In this document: positions 1 to 7,909 of the stretch, in pieces
Numbering within the stretch: position 1 is the stretch's first letter
Layout of the letters: the number at the start of each line of letters is the position of its first letter
Origin: Caldicoprobacter oshimai DSM 21659
GTDB taxonomy: Bacteria > Bacillota > Clostridia > Caldicoprobacterales > Caldicoprobacteraceae
Length of the DNA stretch: 64,000 bases
Reading direction: 5' to 3'
Assembly: GCA_000526435.1 (NCBI GenBank)
Contig: JAGB01000002.1
Span: forward strand, 310,001-374,000
The notes under the pieces: generated by a model
Told to the model about the DNA's origin: nothing
Database searches by the model: none
Seen by the model: the letters and a program-made list of their open reading frames with translations, nothing else
Program-made: the position numbers and the translations under genes

Positions 1-440
1 ATCGCAATCCGCTGTTGTTGACCTCCTGATAACTGGCTTGGATATTTTTTCTCCATACCACTCATTTTGACAAGCTCAAGTATTTCCTTAATTTGCCTGT
101 CTCTTTCTTGTTTTGGAACCTTACGTAATTTTAAACCAAATGCCAAGTTTTCGTATACAGTCATATGTGGCCACAAATTATAGTTTTGAAAAACCATAGC
201 TGTCGGCCTTTTTTCCGGAGGTAGATGATCAATCCGTTTACCATCAATTAATATTTCACCCTCATCACATTTCAGGAAACCAGCAATTGTACGCAAAATC
301 GTAGTTTTCCCGCAACCTGACGGTCCCAATAACGTAACAAGTTCTCCTTTTCTCACCTTCAGGTTAATGTTTTCTACCCCATCCCCCGTCTTATATTTTT
401 TAGTCATATTCCGGATTTCCAACTTGATATCTTCAGCCAT
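1..440 (-). CDS. ABC transporter ATP-binding protein (PotA-like), 3' end outside window
   Basis: This is the energising ATPase of an ABC importer on the cytoplasmic face of the membrane. Translating the minus strand from the ATG at 440 gives 146 residues before the window edge. Visible motifs are Walker A GPSGCGKT (about residues 39-46), the Q-loop glutamine near 85 in VFQNYNLWPHMTV, and the ABC signature LSGGQ near 137-141. Walker B and the regulatory C-terminal domain would lie beyond position 1. The gene follows the permease at 495-1340 by 54 bases on the same strand, so the two form one operon. The sequence resembles the spermidine/iron/sugar-type (PotA/FbpC/MalK) ATPases; the substrate cannot be told from this part. 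Confidence 0.93.
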   Translation of the reverse strand, partial: MAEDIKLEIRNMTKKYKTGDGVENINLKVRKGELVTLLGPSGCGKTTILRTIAGFLKCDEGEILIDGKRIDHLPPEKRPTAMVFQNYNLWPHMTVYENLAFGLKLRKVPKQERDRQIKEILELVKMSGMEKKYPSQLSGGQQQRIA

Positions 441-494
441 TTTATGTATTTCCTCCTTAAAATTATTGCTTTGTTAAATTAAACGATTCTTAAT

Positions 495-1340
495 TTAATT
501 CATCTTAAAGCCCTTAGACAAAGTTTCCGGTCCGATATATCTTCTTAGAAGCAGAAGTAAAAGTAAATGCGGTATCATGAGAATAAGTGCGAATACAGCA
601 CCTGCTGTAGCAGGATAATCAAGTATAACACCATACATTTCTACTGGCATAGTTTTATATGTTGGTAAACCTACGAGGAGTGTTCCTTGATTTTCACCCA
701 GAGAAGCAATAAATGCAAACACAGCAGCCACTGCAATTCCTGGCCAAGCCAATGGAAGTGTTATACTGAAAAATGTACGTACAGGTCCAGCTCCAACATC
801 ACGTGCTGCCTCTTCCATTTGACGCGGTACACTACGGAATGCACTAGTAGGTAACCAAATCATTATCATCATTGATTCAATCATATGTATTATTAAGACA
901 CCCACAAAAGTACCCATTAAACCCAGCTTATAATAGATAATACCAATAGAGGTGTAAAGGCCAATTTTAGGAAAGGCATTTCCTATCAAAAAAGACAGCA
1001 TGATAAGCTTCCTTCCTTTAAAATTGTATCGTGATAGAATAAAAGCTGCCGGCAGGCATATTACCATAGAAATAGCTGTAGATAAAAAGGCAAAAGTAAA
1101 TGATAAAGACATGGAACTGACCAAGCTTTTTTGTTTAAATACATATTCCCACCAGCGAATACCAAATTCTCTCGGCAATACCCATGGATATTCATATTTA
1201 TCAGCAAAGGCCAAGATAAATAAATGAATAAGTGGTCCATAGAAAAAGACAATAAACACACACAAAATTATTAACTCCGTTATTTTTTTTCGTCCCAATA
1301 TGTAATACCACCGTCTAGGGTTAAATAAACCTAAAGTCAT
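495..1340 (-). CDS. ABC transporter permease (PotC-like)
   Basis: An inner-membrane permease of 281 residues with about six hydrophobic segments (near residues 20-45, 80-105, 113-135, 142-165, 200-220 and 245-268). The cytoplasmic EAA loop that docks the ATPase is clear at about 175-201 (EEAARDVGAGPVRTFF...LPLAWPGI). Size and arrangement match binding-protein-dependent permeases of the PotC/ThiP/AfuB type. It lies directly upstream of the ATPase gene and overlaps the kinase remnant by four bases (ATGA). A second permease and the cognate binding protein, expected for this importer type, are not visible and may have been lost in the deletion that made the neighbouring chimera. Confidence 0.9.
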   Translation of the reverse strand: MTLGLFNPRRWYYILGRKKITELIILCVFIVFFYGPLIHLFILAFADKYEYPWVLPREFGIRWWEYVFKQKSLVSSMSLSFTFAFLSTAISMVICLPAAFILSRYNFKGRKLIMLSFLIGNAFPKIGLYTSIGIIYYKLGLMGTFVGVLIIHMIESMMIMIWLPTSAFRSVPRQMEEAARDVGAGPVRTFFSITLPLAWPGIAVAAVFAFIASLGENQGTLLVGLPTYKTMPVEMYGVILDYPATAGAVFALILMIPHLLLLLLLRRYIGPETLSKGFKMN

Positions 1341-1737
1341 GAGAAAATTTTCTCCTCCCTAATATAAGATTTTTCTTCTTGATAAAATCGTTCGATAAAG
1401 TGTTCTACATCTTCTTTAGTTCCTCTAAATGGTCCACTCTTCCCCATTTTTAATGAAACTAATGCTGCAGCATAAAGAAGAGATTCACTTATAGAATTGT
1501 TTAATCGCTTACTTAGATAAGCTCCAAAACACGTGTCTCCTCTTCCTGTTCTACCTATCAAATTCAGAGGTTTTAATGGAACTTTATAATAAGTGCCATC
1601 ATACACAATTACTTCACTATTTTATGAGTTATCATTATCTCCTTAACACCCCATTCATGAATAATTTTTGCGGCTTCGTATCTGTTATCTTTGCCTGTTA
1701 ATACTCTTGCTTCTAAAGCATCTGCTTTTAAAAACTT
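1337..1737 (-). pseudogene. 3' remnant of a PfkB-family carbohydrate kinase, frameshifted
   Basis: The segment encodes the C-terminal part of a ribokinase/PfkB-type sugar kinase. From about 1737 downward it reads KADALEARVLTGKDN then AAKIIHEWGVKEIMITHK. The frame shifts by one base at about 1618-1624, in a run of A, and continues as VYDGTYYKVPLKPLN and GRTGRGDTCFGAYL. The last stretch is the GxGD motif that holds the catalytic aspartate of the family. The N-terminal two thirds are missing, replaced by an unrelated binding-protein start (1738-2025). With the truncation and the frameshift it should not make an active kinase. Its tail overlaps the permease start by four bases, so translation of this remnant may still couple to the permease. 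Confidence 0.85.
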
Positions 1738-2025
1738 AAGCTCCAGTTCCTTGCTGTTCCAGTCGATGGGCTTAAACTCCACTTCCACGCCCAATCTCTT
1801 TGCAGCCTCTTTAGCCAAATCGATGTCAAACCTAACGATGTTGCCCTCCTCATCTCTGAAGCCCATGGGGGCAAATGTGTCGTCAAGCCCTACTATAAAC
1901 TTTCCGGCCTGCTTAATCCTCTCCAAAGAATCGTCTTTAGCGGTCTCTTGAGCTCCCGAACAGGCACTCAATAAAAGTCCAACCATCAATGCCAAAGTTA
2001 AAAGCACAATTGTACTCCTCTTCAC
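1738..2025 (-). pseudogene. 5' remnant of an amino-acid-type ABC substrate-binding lipoprotein
   Basis: Reading on the minus strand from a GTG at 2025 gives a lipoprotein signal peptide (KRSTIVLLTLALMVGLLLSAC, cleavage before the cysteine). It continues with the start of a family-3 (polar amino acid/cystine) binding domain: a segment like FIVGLDDTFAPMGFRDE and FDIDLAKEAAKRLGVEVEF. A GGAGG eight bases before the GTG favours this start over the ATG at 2061. Similarity stops near residue 96, where the reading frame runs on into kinase sequence. The gene therefore keeps its export signal and about one third of the ligand-binding domain only. Confidence 0.85.
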
Positions 2026-2185
2026 TTCAATTCCTCCATTCAAGGCTTGTTCAATTTTCAAACAATAATATTATAATTTAATATGCTAAATTAGTAAAGT
2101 ATTAAACTCCAATAAAATTGAATACTTTCCTATTACGTGAAAACAATAAGTACTGTTAAATATTATGGATTTAAAGAGGTGTGAA

Positions 2186-2926
2186 ATGAAGCAGGAAATA
2201 TTTACATTCCCATTGTGGGACGCCTTCCAGGAAAATACCGAGTGCCCTCTATGCCATATAATGGAGAGAGCTGAAGAATCTTATATTTCAGGGCTGTTCA
2301 GGGATATGGTTAACGATGTAAATTTTCACAGGTCTCTGGAGCATATGAGCTTTTGCTCGACGCATTTCCAGCAGCTTTTAAATTACAGAGATAAGTTTGG
2401 ATTGGCCCTCATTGTGGATAAGATATTATTGCACGAGATGTCAAAGCTGCGTAAGTTCAGAAGGATAATGGAAGTCCCTTATTTGCCGTCAAAATATCAT
2501 GCTTTAAACATCATAAGGAAGATATTTAATCGGCACACAAATCAATACGATATCGATGAATCTCCATGCTTTTTATGCATTCATTCAAAGGATGCTATGC
2601 ATAGCTATGCTGCGTCCATCATTCAGCTGTGGGCATGCAATAGCAAATTTCAATCGCTGTATGAAAACTGCAAAGGCTTTTGCTTCAAGCATTTCTACCT
2701 CTTAATTGGGGAGGCACAGCGCCTGCTTAGCGGCCCACAGCTTAAAAAATTCTGCCAAGCCACCTTTTCGCTACAGGAAAACAACCTCAAAAGGCTTAAC
2801 GATGAATTAAACTGGTTTATCAAGAAGTTTAACTATTACTACATTGACAGCCCGTGGCATACTTCCAGGGATTCACTAAAAAGGTGTATTTTTAAAATAA
2901 AAGGTGGTTCCATCAATCAAGAATAA
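2186..2926 (+). CDS. DUF6062-like protein with two Cys/His metal-binding-type modules
   Basis: A protein of 246 residues if started at the ATG at 2186, which has a good AGAGGTGTG site before it; an ATG at 2165 is in frame but lacks one. It shows an internal duplication. The first module has CPLC, then about 40 residues later FCSTHF; the second has CFLC, then about 45 residues later GFCFKHF. Each unit thus offers C-x2-C ... C-x2-H, a pattern suited to zinc or another metal. I recognise the layout as the DUF6062 type found in Firmicutes, of unknown function. There is no signal peptide or membrane segment. It is divergent from the broken binding-protein gene. Function unknown. Confidence 0.75.
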   Translation: MKQEIFTFPLWDAFQENTECPLCHIMERAEESYISGLFRDMVNDVNFHRSLEHMSFCSTHFQQLLNYRDKFGLALIVDKILLHEMSKLRKFRRIMEVPYLPSKYHALNIIRKIFNRHTNQYDIDESPCFLCIHSKDAMHSYAASIIQLWACNSKFQSLYENCKGFCFKHFYLLIGEAQRLLSGPQLKKFCQATFSLQENNLKRLNDELNWFIKKFNYYYIDSPWHTSRDSLKRCIFKIKGGSINQE

Positions 2927-2987
2927 AACATATACGTTCCAGCCAATCTATATATAAAAATACAAGCAAGGGTGAGAGGTTGTACCT

Positions 2988-3665
2988 ATGTTAGTGGCGT
3001 TTTTTCGAGCTTTAATACTCTATGCCGTGGTAGTCACTGGGGTAAGGATTATGGGAAAACGGCAGGTGGGTGAGCTGCAGCCGTTTGAGCTGGTGGTGAC
3101 AATAATGATAGCTGAGCTGGCATCGGTACCGATGCAGGACACGAGTATACCCCTTTTGAACGGAATCATATCCATCCTGGCGCTGCTTTTGGCAGAGGTG
3201 GTTATTTCATACATCACTTTAAAAAGCGAAAGGGCCAGAACCATTCTATGCGGTTCCCCCAGCATCGTGATACAAAACGGCAAGATTGTACAGAAGGAGC
3301 TAGCTCGGTTGCGCTATAACGTAAACGATCTGCTGGAACAGCTGAGAGAAAAAAATATAGTTAACGTATCGGATGTCGAGTTTGCGATACTTGAGACCAA
3401 CGGCCAGCTAAGCGTTATACCCAAACCTCAAAAAAGGCCGGTGACCGCAGAGGACCTCAAGCTCTCCACCCGCTATGAAGGCCTACCATACACTCTCATC
3501 ATGGACGGCCATATACAACACAAAAACCTTACCAAGGCTGGCGTGGACATCAACTGGCTGCTTCAGCAGCTCGAGATTCGCGGGCTTAAACCCGAGGACG
3601 TATTCTTCGCTTATCTTGACAGCCAGAGAAATTTACAGATAGAAGAAAAAGAAAAGCGGAGGTGA
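2988..3665 (+). CDS. DUF421 (YetF-like) membrane protein
   Basis: A 225-residue protein with three N-terminal hydrophobic segments (about residues 3-20, 32-52 and 56-78) and a soluble C-terminal half. It contains the family hallmarks VRIMGKRQVGELQPFELVV near residue 19 and the PSIVIQNGKI and LRYNVNDLLEQLREKNI segments of the DUF421 domain. YetF-type proteins are common in spore formers and sit in the cytoplasmic membrane; their activity is not established. The stop codon overlaps the region of the next gene's ribosome binding site, and the DUF421-DUF4363 pair is a frequent arrangement in Clostridia, so the two are probably co-translated. Confidence 0.92.
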   Translation: MLVAFFRALILYAVVVTGVRIMGKRQVGELQPFELVVTIMIAELASVPMQDTSIPLLNGIISILALLLAEVVISYITLKSERARTILCGSPSIVIQNGKIVQKELARLRYNVNDLLEQLREKNIVNVSDVEFAILETNGQLSVIPKPQKRPVTAEDLKLSTRYEGLPYTLIMDGHIQHKNLTKAGVDINWLLQQLEIRGLKPEDVFFAYLDSQRNLQIEEKEKRR

Positions 3666-3670
3666 GCTCA

Positions 3671-4051
3671 TTGAAGATACCCCTGATAATGGTAGCAATA
3701 ACCATCATTTTTATCGGCTTTGCGGTCTGGACCCAACACAGCCTTGCGGCCTCCGCCGAAAAGTTAGAACAACGCCTGAGCAGCCTGGAATCGGCAATAA
3801 AAGACGATAACTGGGAGATGGCTAACGACCAGCTAGAATCTTTCAACCAGCTATGGAGAAAAACCAAAAATTCCTGGCAGATATTTATCAACCATGAAGA
3901 AATAGACAATATCGATGCAACGTTGGCAAAGATAAAACAGCTGGTAAGCCTTAAAGCAAAGGCCGACTCACTGTCCGAGATCTCGGCTCTTAGGCTTTTT
4001 ATAATCCACATTCCACAAAAGGAATCCCTGTGCCTTGTAAACATATTTTAA
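3671..4051 (+). CDS. DUF4363 family membrane-anchored protein
   Basis: A small protein of about 126 residues: one N-terminal membrane segment (ITIIFIGFAVWTQHSLA) followed by a helical, outward-facing domain. The SAEKLEQRLSSLESAI and DDNWEMANDQLESFNQLW segments and the closing IHIPQKESLCLVNIF fit DUF4363, which usually follows DUF421 genes. A TTG at 3671 is preceded at proper distance by GGAGGTGA (3658-3665), so I prefer it over the GTG at 3662, which lies inside that site. Function is unknown; co-occurrence suggests it works with the DUF421 protein. Confidence 0.8.
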   Translation: MKIPLIMVAITIIFIGFAVWTQHSLAASAEKLEQRLSSLESAIKDDNWEMANDQLESFNQLWRKTKNSWQIFINHEEIDNIDATLAKIKQLVSLKAKADSLSEISALRLFIIHIPQKESLCLVNIF

Positions 4052-4130
4052 GGCATAAATGCAACTTGCATCTAGGCACTCTTCTCGACCAAAATTTATT
4101 TCTATCAACATACGCTGGGTTGAACGGACA

Positions 4131-4458
4131 TCAACCCCAAAATATATCGGCATAATCGTCTTCAACATACTCGCTGTAAAAATCTATAAACAATCCAGAT
4201 TTTGGCGGGCTGGCAAGCGCGATCCTCCACCTGTACCCTGCATAAAAAGTCCTGATTTTCAAAGAAGCTTATGGCTTCGTAGTCCCAGGGAATGTCGCTG
4301 CGCTCATATATGCCATACCGTTCCAAATCCTTTAAAAACGGCTTTATTTTGTCCTCCGAATCCACATCCACCTCAACGCTTCCTTTTTGCCTCAGCTCTT
4401 TGACGATCTCATCGGCCTCGCCGGTCTGATAGCGAAAAGCTCTTTCCACACACATCAC
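4131..4458 (-). pseudogene. Small soluble protein gene broken by a one-base frameshift
   Basis: The first frame runs from 4458 (MMCVERAFRYQTGEADEIV...) to FFENQDFLCR and then loses protein character. If one G is removed from the GGG at 4236-4238, the frame continues as YRWRIALASPPKSGLFID and FYSEYVEDDYADIFWG and ends at a TGA at 4131-4133. The joined product of about 108 residues is acidic and soluble, and reads as one coherent protein. It lies 15 bases downstream of uvrA on the same strand. I do not recognise the family. The break may be a real mutation or a sequencing error. Confidence 0.6.
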
Positions 4459-4473
4459 ATCCTTTCTACTTTT

Positions 4474-7302
4474 TCACATATTGAGTACCTGCCTTAAAAA
4501 TTTGCCTGTATAGCTGCCCTCCACATTTGCCACCTCTTCGGGGGTGCCCTGGGCCACTATCATCCCACCCCTTTCTCCACCTTCCGGCCCCAAATCGATG
4601 ATGTAGTCGGCCGTCTTTATCACATCCAAATTGTGCTCGATGACCACTACGGTATTCCCTCCATCGGTCAGCCTGTGCAGGATATCGATCAGCCTGTGAA
4701 CGTCGGCAATGTGCAGACCCGTAGTGGGTTCATCAAGTATATATATGGTACGACCGGTACTTCTCTTGCTCAGCTCGGTGGCCAGCTTAACCCTCTGGGC
4801 TTCACCGCCAGACAGGGTGGTTGATGGTTGTCCAAGCTTGATGTAGCCCAGTCCCACGTCATACAAGGTTTGCAGCTTCCTGTGAATCCTCGGGATGTTC
4901 TCGAAGAACTCCATAGCCTCCTCAACCGTCATATCCAGCACATCGGCTATGTTTTTCCCCTTGTATTTTACCTGCAACGTCTCACGGTTATACCGCTTCC
5001 CCTTACACACCTCACAGGGCACGTAAACATCCGATAAAAATTGCATCTCGATCTTTATAATGCCATCGCCTCGGCAGGCTTCGCAGCGACCCCCTTTGAC
5101 GTTAAAGCTGAAACGCCCTTTGTTGTATCCCCTTACCTTTGCATCGCTGGTCATGGCAAATACTTCGCGTATATAATCGAACACGCCGGTATAGGTGGCA
5201 GGGTTAGAACGCGGCGTCCTGCCTATTGGAGACTGGTCGATGTTTATAACCTTATCGAGGTGTTCGAGCCCCAATATCCTTTCATACCGTCCCGGCTTTA
5301 CGCTTGCGCGGTTGAGCTCCTTGGCCAGCGCCTTGTAGAGGATCTCATTCACCAGAGTGCTCTTGCCTGAGCCAGAAACGCCGGTCACACAGGTCATTAC
5401 CCCCAACGGTATTCTGACGTTTATATTTTTTAAATTGTGTTCGCTGGCTCCCACAACCTCAAGCCATTTGCCGCTGGGCTGCCTTCGCACAGGAGGAACC
5501 TCTATCCTCTTTTTACCGCTCAAATACTGCCCAGTGATGGACTCGGGGGTATTCATAATATCCTCGACGGTACCGGCAGCAACCACCCGGCCACCATGGG
5601 CCCCGGCCCCTGGCCCCATGTCTATGATGTAATCGGCCGAGCGTATGGTCTCTTCGTCGTGCTCCACAACGATTACGGTATTGCCCAGATCCCTGAGTCG
5701 CTTCAAAGTGCGTATCAGCCTCTCGTTATCGCGCTGATGCAGACCTATGCTAGGTTCGTCCAGTATATAGAGCACCCCAACCAGGCTAGACCCAATTTGC
5801 GTAGCCAGCCTGATGCGCTGAGCCTCACCGCCCGACAACGTTCCCGCAGGGCGCGACAAAGTCAGATAATCAAGCCCCACATCCACCATGAACTGAAGTC
5901 GAGAGCGGATTTCCTTGAGTATCTGATGGGCAATCAGCTGTTGCGTAGGCGTAAGCTTAAGGCCGTCGATGAAATCCAGGAGCTCCTTGACCGACAGATT
6001 GGTCACCTGGTATATGTTGAGCCCTCCCACCGTGACGGCCAGCGCTTCGGGCTTTAGCCTGGCGCCTTTACAAACAGGGCAAGGGGTATTGCCCATGTAT
6101 GCTTCGATCTCTTCACGGGTCGATTCAGAATCGGTTTCATGGTAACGCCGCTGCAGATTTGGGATTATCCCCTCAAAGGGGGCCATAAAATAGCCCGAAC
6201 CATTGCGGTCATACTTAACCCTAATCTTCTCGCCTCTAGTGCCGTATAGAATGATATCGATAATTTCTTCAGGCAGGTCTTCAACAGGGGTGTCCAGGCT
6301 AAAACCGTAATGCTCGGCCAGCGCCTCCAAAAACATTCTGGCCATGCTATCCCCGTTGCCGCTGTTCCATCCAGGAACGGCAATTGCCCCCTCTGCCAAA
6401 CTCAAAGAAGGGTTGGGAATTATCAGATCGGGGTCAATCTCCATCAAAACGCCCAGCCCGTGACAGTTGGGACAAGCTCCAAAAGGGCTGTTAAACGAAA
6501 ACAGCCGAGGAGTTAACTCCTCTATGCTGATCCCGCACTCAGGGCAGGCGTACTTTTGGCTAAAGAGTATCTCCTGTCCCCCAATCACATCTACAACCGC
6601 CAACCCATCGCTTAACTTTAGCACCGCCTCCAGCGAATCGGTGAGCCTCTGCTCGATGCCCTTCCTTACAACAAGCCGGTCGACCACCACCTCGATGGTA
6701 TGCTTCTTGTTTCTATCCAGCTTTATCTCCTCCGAAAGCTCACGCATCTCCCCATCTATCCGAACCCTCACATAGCCTTCCTTCCTTATGTCCTCGAGCA
6801 GCCGTACATACTCCCCTTTTCGGCCACGCACCAGAGGAGCGAGAAGCTGAATCCTGGTTCCTTCCTCCATTCCCATGATGTAATCCACCATTTGTTCGAC
6901 CGTCTGTTGCTGGATCTCCCTGCCACAGTTGGGGCAATGAGGAGTGCCTATTCTGGCAAACAAAAGGCGAAGGTAATCGTATATCTCGGTAACCGTTCCC
7001 ACCGTGGAACGGGGATTCCTGCGCGGGGTTTTTTGATCAATGGATATGGCGGGCGAAAGCCCCTCGATATAATCCACATCTGGCTTTTCCATTTGTCCCA
7101 AAAATTGCCGGGCATACGCCGACAGCGATTCTATATACCGTCGCTGCCCCTCGGCATACAGGGTATCAAAAGCCAGCGAGGACTTACCGGAGCCGCTGAG
7201 CCCGGTCACCACCACCAGCTTATCCCGGGGAATCACCACGTCTATGTTTTTTAAGTTGTGCTCTCTGGCGCCTTTTACATAAATCACCTTGCCGTCATCC
7301 AT
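4474..7302 (-). CDS. uvrA: UvrABC system protein A (excinuclease ABC subunit A)
   Basis: UvrA is the damage-recognition ATPase of nucleotide excision repair; it works as a dimer that loads UvrB onto lesions. The 942-residue product has full family length. It shows the first Walker [10 protein letters not shown] at about 34-42, the zinc site CPNC ... CPEC ... CPNC in the insertion domain, LSGGEAQR twice, a second Walker [10 protein letters not shown] near residue 640, and the C-terminal zinc module CEAC ... CEVC. Both Walker B regions keep ILDEP. uvrB, often adjacent, is not next to it here. The broken small gene at 4131-4458 follows it closely. Confidence 0.98.
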   Translation of the reverse strand: MDDGKVIYVKGAREHNLKNIDVVIPRDKLVVVTGLSGSGKSSLAFDTLYAEGQRRYIESLSAYARQFLGQMEKPDVDYIEGLSPAISIDQKTPRRNPRSTVGTVTEIYDYLRLLFARIGTPHCPNCGREIQQQTVEQMVDYIMGMEEGTRIQLLAPLVRGRKGEYVRLLEDIRKEGYVRVRIDGEMRELSEEIKLDRNKKHTIEVVVDRLVVRKGIEQRLTDSLEAVLKLSDGLAVVDVIGGQEILFSQKYACPECGISIEELTPRLFSFNSPFGACPNCHGLGVLMEIDPDLIIPNPSLSLAEGAIAVPGWNSGNGDSMARMFLEALAEHYGFSLDTPVEDLPEEIIDIILYGTRGEKIRVKYDRNGSGYFMAPFEGIIPNLQRRYHETDSESTREEIEAYMGNTPCPVCKGARLKPEALAVTVGGLNIYQVTNLSVKELLDFIDGLKLTPTQQLIAHQILKEIRSRLQFMVDVGLDYLTLSRPAGTLSGGEAQRIRLATQIGSSLVGVLYILDEPSIGLHQRDNERLIRTLKRLRDLGNTVIVVEHDEETIRSADYIIDMGPGAGAHGGRVVAAGTVEDIMNTPESITGQYLSGKKRIEVPPVRRQPSGKWLEVVGASEHNLKNINVRIPLGVMTCVTGVSGSGKSTLVNEILYKALAKELNRASVKPGRYERILGLEHLDKVINIDQSPIGRTPRSNPATYTGVFDYIREVFAMTSDAKVRGYNKGRFSFNVKGGRCEACRGDGIIKIEMQFLSDVYVPCEVCKGKRYNRETLQVKYKGKNIADVLDMTVEEAMEFFENIPRIHRKLQTLYDVGLGYIKLGQPSTTLSGGEAQRVKLATELSKRSTGRTIYILDEPTTGLHIADVHRLIDILHRLTDGGNTVVVIEHNLDVIKTADYIIDLGPEGGERGGMIVAQGTPEEVANVEGSYTGKFLRQVLNM

Positions 7303-7416
7303 GCGTCAGCCAAACCCTCTTTCGTTTTATTAAATTTATCTCTACCACAACAATTCAGAATACAGTATAGCAAAAATCCTCACAGAATGAAAGGGAGGAT
7401 TATATCACTTCCTTCC

Positions 7417-7733
7417 CTAGGCCCTGTCAGCCACAGCCCTGCGCTCCTTTATCCCCACTGTTTGGGAAATCCTGCTGGCATCTACCGGCTGATCATTCAA
7501 ACCATACTTGAGCTTCAAAGCTATAACAGGCACCTTTCCCTCCGTTATGTCTGGAAACACTATATGCGCCTCCACGACCATGTCAGCTCCTTCTTCAATG
7601 GCCCGCTTGAAAGGAATGAGCTCAAAGCTTTTGAGGCGTTGCATGTGGTGTTCCAATCTAGGAAGGTCCACGCAGGAATCCATATCACGGTATCGCCATG
7701 CCCTGGAAAATGTTTAATCTGCGAAACTTCTGC
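7417..7733 (-). pseudogene. Remnant of a GH3 beta-N-acetylhexosaminidase (NagZ-like)
   Basis: A fragment of about 100 codons shows the GH3 NagZ signature QIKHFPGHGDT at about 7719-7689. The frame then shifts by one base and continues as MDSCVDLPRLEHHMQRL and GADMVVEAHIVFPDI, the conserved continuation of this enzyme family. The end (RRAVADRA) does not follow normally and an early stop at about 7417 closes it. The N-terminal barrel strands and the C-terminal part are absent. This is a decayed gene, lying directly after the terminator of the GH106-like gene. Confidence 0.75.
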
Positions 7734-7740
7734 CAAAAAT

Positions 7741-7787
7741 AAAATAAAACAAAAATGGCGGTGAGCACTTCTCGTGCCATCCCGCCA
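7741..7787 (-). terminator. Intrinsic terminator after the GH106-like gene
   Basis: On the minus strand a stem TGGCGG ... CCGCCA (7756-7787), with an inner GCAC/GTGC pairing, is followed by a T-rich tail (7741-7755). It lies about 120 bases downstream of the glycosidase stop. Confidence 0.8.
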
Positions 7788-7909
7788 GTGCAAACAATAT
7801 CATCCATCTTTTTAGGCTTCAACCTGTAACAAAGCATAATCTGGCAGTTCCTCTCAACAAAGCTTATATCAACAACGCTTGCAGACTCTTACCAGCATAT
7901 AACGTAGCA

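Noticed and set aside
5437-6057. Long plus-strand open frames opposite uvrA
   Set aside because: They are antisense shadows of a highly conserved gene, with no ribosome binding sites or protein similarity.
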